Positions 61,484 through 64,000 of a stretch of DNA of 64,000 bases are shown here, one piece after another (within the stretch, counting starts at the first letter, position 1; every line of letters starts with the position of its first letter). This DNA comes from Acidihalobacter prosperus (GTDB lineage: Bacteria; Pseudomonadota; Gammaproteobacteria; DSM-5130; Acidihalobacteraceae), in the NCBI RefSeq assembly GCF_000754095.2, contig NZ_JQSG02000001.1:231139-295138 (forward strand), in the 5' to 3' direction. The notes beneath the pieces are model-generated. The model worked only from the letters and a program-made list of their open reading frames with translations. It did no database searches and had not been told where the DNA came from. Made by a program: the position numbers and the translations under genes.

Positions 61484-64000
61484 GTGACCGGTTTCGAACT
61501 TGCCCGCTTTCTGGGTATCGGCGAGTCGGACGTGACCTGCGTGATGGACCACGCCGATGCGCTGGTCGCCGATGCGGACGTGTTATCCACCGGTTTTTAC
61601 GACTATCTCCGCGCACACCCCGATACCGGTCGATTGCTCGGAGAGATCGGTGTTGAACGTCTGGCCGAACTGTCGCACCTGCTGGTCGACAATTTCCGCC
61701 GCATGCTGCGGCGGCGGCCCGACGAAGCGAACCGGGCCGAGCAGACCGCATTGGGCACGATCCATTATCGGGCCGGGGTGATGTCGACCTGGCTGGTCGG
61801 CGCCTATCGACTGTATATCGATTACCTGCGCGAGCGTCTGCAGCAGCTGGGACTGGCCGGCGACGAGCGCCGTCGGCTCGACATGGCTCTGATCAAGTAC
61901 GTGCTCTACGACATGAGCCTGCAGCTCGAGGGCTACGAGCAGACTCGCCGTGCGGACCTGCGGGAAAGCGACGCGATCGCGCGGGCAGTGCTTGAGGCGA
62001 CGCTGTCGCTCGATCGGGCGAGCGCGCCGCAGGATGTCCTGAGTTCCATTTGCGATCGCGTGGTGGCGGCATCCGATCACCTGCGTGCGGCCTGGTTCTG
62101 TCTCGGCGACAAGGAAGGGCCGATGCTGGCGCCCGCCTATCAGGCCGGGGAGGCGGCCATCGTGCCGCAGCGCATCGAACTGGCAGCGGGAGACCCGATG
62201 ATCGATGCGCTCGTGGCGCAACGACCGCTGGCGTTCGATCCGACTGCCGAGGATGCGCCCGCATGGAGCCGCAAGCATCCTCATATCCGCTCGATTGGCG
62301 TTTTCCCCTTTGGTCTGCGCAACACCGCGACCAAGGGGTGCTTGGTGGTGCATGCGGATCGCACCCGCTATTTCGACAATGCCGGGATGACGATCTTCGA
62401 GGCACTGGCGACACTCGCACAGCTGCTGCTCGAATTGCGCGGGCAGATCCAGCGCGATGCGCTGACCGGGCTGCCCAACCGCGAGGCGTTGGCGACGCAT
62501 CTGGCGGCCGCCTGCGAAAGAAGTCGGCGCGCAGGCACGCTGTTGTGCGTGGGTGTGCTGGATCTGGACGACTTCAAGCCGATCAACGACCGCTATGGGC
62601 GCGCGATCGGCGACGAACTGCTCCGCATGTTGGCTGAGCGCCTGAAGGCCTGTCTGCGTGACGAGGGTGTGGTGGCAAGGTTGAGCGGCGACGAATTCGC
62701 GCTGCTGCTCGAATCGTTCGCCAGCCTCGACGAAGTCGAGCATGTCTTCGCCGAGATCGAATCGGCTTTGCGGCAGCCCTGGCGCTTGTCCGACGGCGCC
62801 GAGTTCGTACTGAACGCCAGCCTTGGCGCCACGGTGTTTCCCTTCGACGAAAGTCCGCCGGACGGCTTGATTCGTCATGCCGATCAGGCCATGTACGAAG
62901 TCAAGGATGTGAAGTCGGGGCGTGTGTGCAACTGGCGCTACTGGTCGCCACCCGGGCTGGCTTGCGAGCCACCGCCGCCCTGGCCGCTTTCCGCCCGCCC
63001 CGAGGCCTTTTATCAACCCGTTGTCGATCTTCAAGGCGGCGGCGTTGTCGCCGTCGAGGCCTTGGCCAGATTGCGTCTGGCTGATGGGCGAATACTGGCC
63101 CCCGCAGAATTTCTGGGTGGGATGGGCGCTCATGCGCGTCGCGATCTCAGTCGAGAAATGCTGCGTCAGGGACTCGATCTGCTGCAGCGTCTCGATGCAC
63201 GAGGCATCCATCTGGGCCTGTCCTTCAACGTGGATGCGGACTTTATCCTCGATATCGGTTGCGTCGATTGTTTTCGCGAACTCGTGGAGGGCAGCGGCAT
63301 CGCGCCGCAGCGCATCACGCTGGAAATCCTCGAGAGCGGCGAGTTTCTGGCCACCGACAGCGCACTCAAACTGATGCGCGCCCTGCGCGAAGCCGGTGCG
63401 CGCATCGCGCTTGACGACGTGGGTTCGGCCTATTCGTCTCTGCTGCGCCTCAAGGAACTGCCGATCGACCGCATCAAGCTCGATCAGGCCTTTGTCCGCG
63501 ATCTCGCGCAGGGGCCAGACAATTTGCTGTTCGTGATGGCATTGCAGTCGCTGGCGCAGGGGCTGGGCGTTCAGCTGATCGTCGAGGGCGTCGAAACGCC
63601 GGCCATGCTCGACGCGATGATCGCGCTGGGGGTGGATGCGGTACAGGGCTATGCGCTGGCGCGCCCCATGTCGGCTGCGGCCCTGTCGGACTGGCTGGAG
63701 CCGGGGCGGAATGCGCTTGCTTCTTCCGGGCAAACGGGAAGCCTGCTCGGGGCGTATGCCGCGCATCTGCGTCAGCGTACGCTGATGGACCTGATCGTAC
63801 GCGAGGGCAGCCTGGTCGGCAGTCTCGACACGACCCACTGCTGCCCGCTGGTGCAATACCTGATATCCCGCGGGATGGACGACGATCATCCGCTATTGCG
63901 GGTGCATGAGGAAATCGTGGGCCTGTTCGGCGGGCGCCGGCACTTGAAGGACGTTGTATCGAACGATGCGCGACTGAGGGATGCGGAGCAAAGGCTTGCG
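61484..64000 (+). CDS. Globin-coupled GAF-GGDEF-EAL c-di-GMP protein (3' end beyond window)
   Basis: The frame is open from a GTG at 61484, with GGAGG about 8 bp upstream, to the end (839 residues so far). Residues ~1-155 are a globin-coupled sensor domain with candidate proximal heme His94 in TIHYRAGVMSTWLVGAY. Residues ~165-325 are GAF-like. A GGDEF domain (~328-490) has LDLDDFKPINDRYG and the active-site motif SGDEF at 401-405; no RxxD I-site is present. The EAL domain (~505-745) has EAL at 525-527, LSFNVD, LEILESG and DDVGSAYSS (from 644), so phosphodiesterase residues are largely kept. A C-terminal extension has His761, Cys786-Cys787, His802 and His808. It probably couples O2 or redox to c-di-GMP turnover. 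Confidence 0.92.
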   Translation, partial: MTGFELARFLGIGESDVTCVMDHADALVADADVLSTGFYDYLRAHPDTGRLLGEIGVERLAELSHLLVDNFRRMLRRRPDEANRAEQTALGTIHYRAGVMSTWLVGAYRLYIDYLRERLQQLGLAGDERRRLDMALIKYVLYDMSLQLEGYEQTRRADLRESDAIARAVLEATLSLDRASAPQDVLSSICDRVVAASDHLRAAWFCLGDKEGPMLAPAYQAGEAAIVPQRIELAAGDPMIDALVAQRPLAFDPTAEDAPAWSRKHPHIRSIGVFPFGLRNTATKGCLVVHADRTRYFDNAGMTIFEALATLAQLLLELRGQIQRDALTGLPNREALATHLAAACERSRRAGTLLCVGVLDLDDFKPINDRYGRAIGDELLRMLAERLKACLRDEGVVARLSGDEFALLLESFASLDEVEHVFAEIESALRQPWRLSDGAEFVLNASLGATVFPFDESPPDGLIRHADQAMYEVKDVKSGRVCNWRYWSPPGLACEPPPPWPLSARPEAFYQPVVDLQGGGVVAVEALARLRLADGRILAPAEFLGGMGAHARRDLSREMLRQGLDLLQRLDARGIHLGLSFNVDADFILDIGCVDCFRELVEGSGIAPQRITLEILESGEFLATDSALKLMRALREAGARIALDDVGSAYSSLLRLKELPIDRIKLDQAFVRDLAQGPDNLLFVMALQSLAQGLGVQLIVEGVETPAMLDAMIALGVDAVQGYALARPMSAAALSDWLEPGRNALASSGQTGSLLGAYAAHLRQRTLMDLIVREGSLVGSLDTTHCCPLVQYLISRGMDDDHPLLRVHEEIVGLFGGRRHLKDVVSNDARLRDAEQRLA

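Overview
The window is ordinary chromosomal DNA from a G+C-rich gammaproteobacterium. It is densely coding, has many 4-bp start/stop overlaps, and carries no tRNA, rRNA, CRISPR array, insertion sequence or phage gene that I can see. Pointers to Gammaproteobacteria are mrcB followed by an LpoP-like lipoprotein, the yoaA-tsaB pair as in enterics, a YbhGFSR-type exporter, DUF2058 and a full-length bacterial Lhr. The genus cannot be fixed from this sequence. DsrE-family proteins and acetate/glycogen genes would suit a metabolically versatile or chemolithotrophic relative of the Chromatiales, but that is a guess.

Layout. 1-2.7 kb: a cut-off PhnD-like binding protein, an NlpC/P60 lipoprotein and an APH-like/P-loop kinase fusion. 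2.8-8.3 kb (+): mrcB, lpoP-like, yoaA, tsaB, all overlapping. 8.2-9.8 kb (-): an ACT protein and a lactate/malate dehydrogenase-family enzyme with an unusual specificity loop. 10-12.3 kb (+): an exported DsrE-like protein and an HDOD-GGDEF protein. 12.3-17.4 kb (-): a HlyD/dual-ATPase/two-permease exporter. 17.4-18.7 kb (-): an FTR1 permease and cupredoxin behind a candidate Fur box. 18.8-23.7 kb (-): tetR, a palindromic operator, then Zn-alcohol dehydrogenase, dienelactone hydrolase, DsrE, old yellow enzyme and a HIBADH-like reductase, which looks like an electrophile-detoxification operon.

23.7-33.7 kb (-): a carbon-storage and energy block, in transcription order UspA, YidH, MgtC/DUF4010, a disulfide-reductase-like flavoprotein, pyruvate kinase, a phosphohexomutase homologue, PfkB and glycogen phosphorylase. 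The mutase homologue has lost its catalytic serine loop and its fourth domain. The pyruvate kinase carries the residues of the K+-independent type. 33.8-38.3 kb (-): TauE/SafE, DUF2934, a HIT protein, acetyl-CoA synthetase and a histidine phosphatase. 38.3-47.9 kb (-): a polysaccharide or glycolipid cluster with two GT4 glycosyltransferases, an MsbA-like exporter, two different UDP-sugar dehydrogenases, a MurG-like glycosyltransferase and an outer-membrane protein.

48-55.4 kb: mostly single genes (pentapeptide protein, hisC, outer-membrane barrel, Smr, Bax-inhibitor-1, an SRPBCC-VOC fusion, DUF2058, glpK, DedA). 55.4-61.3 kb: a repair-flavoured group (AlkA-like glycosylase, PLD nuclease/phosphodiesterase, Lhr helicase). 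61.5-64 kb (+): a globin-GAF-GGDEF-EAL protein with a His/Cys-containing C-terminal extension, running off the window. No wholly new mobile or defence system is evident. The most unusual items are the mutase pseudoenzyme candidate inside the glycogen operon and the globin-coupled c-di-GMP protein.
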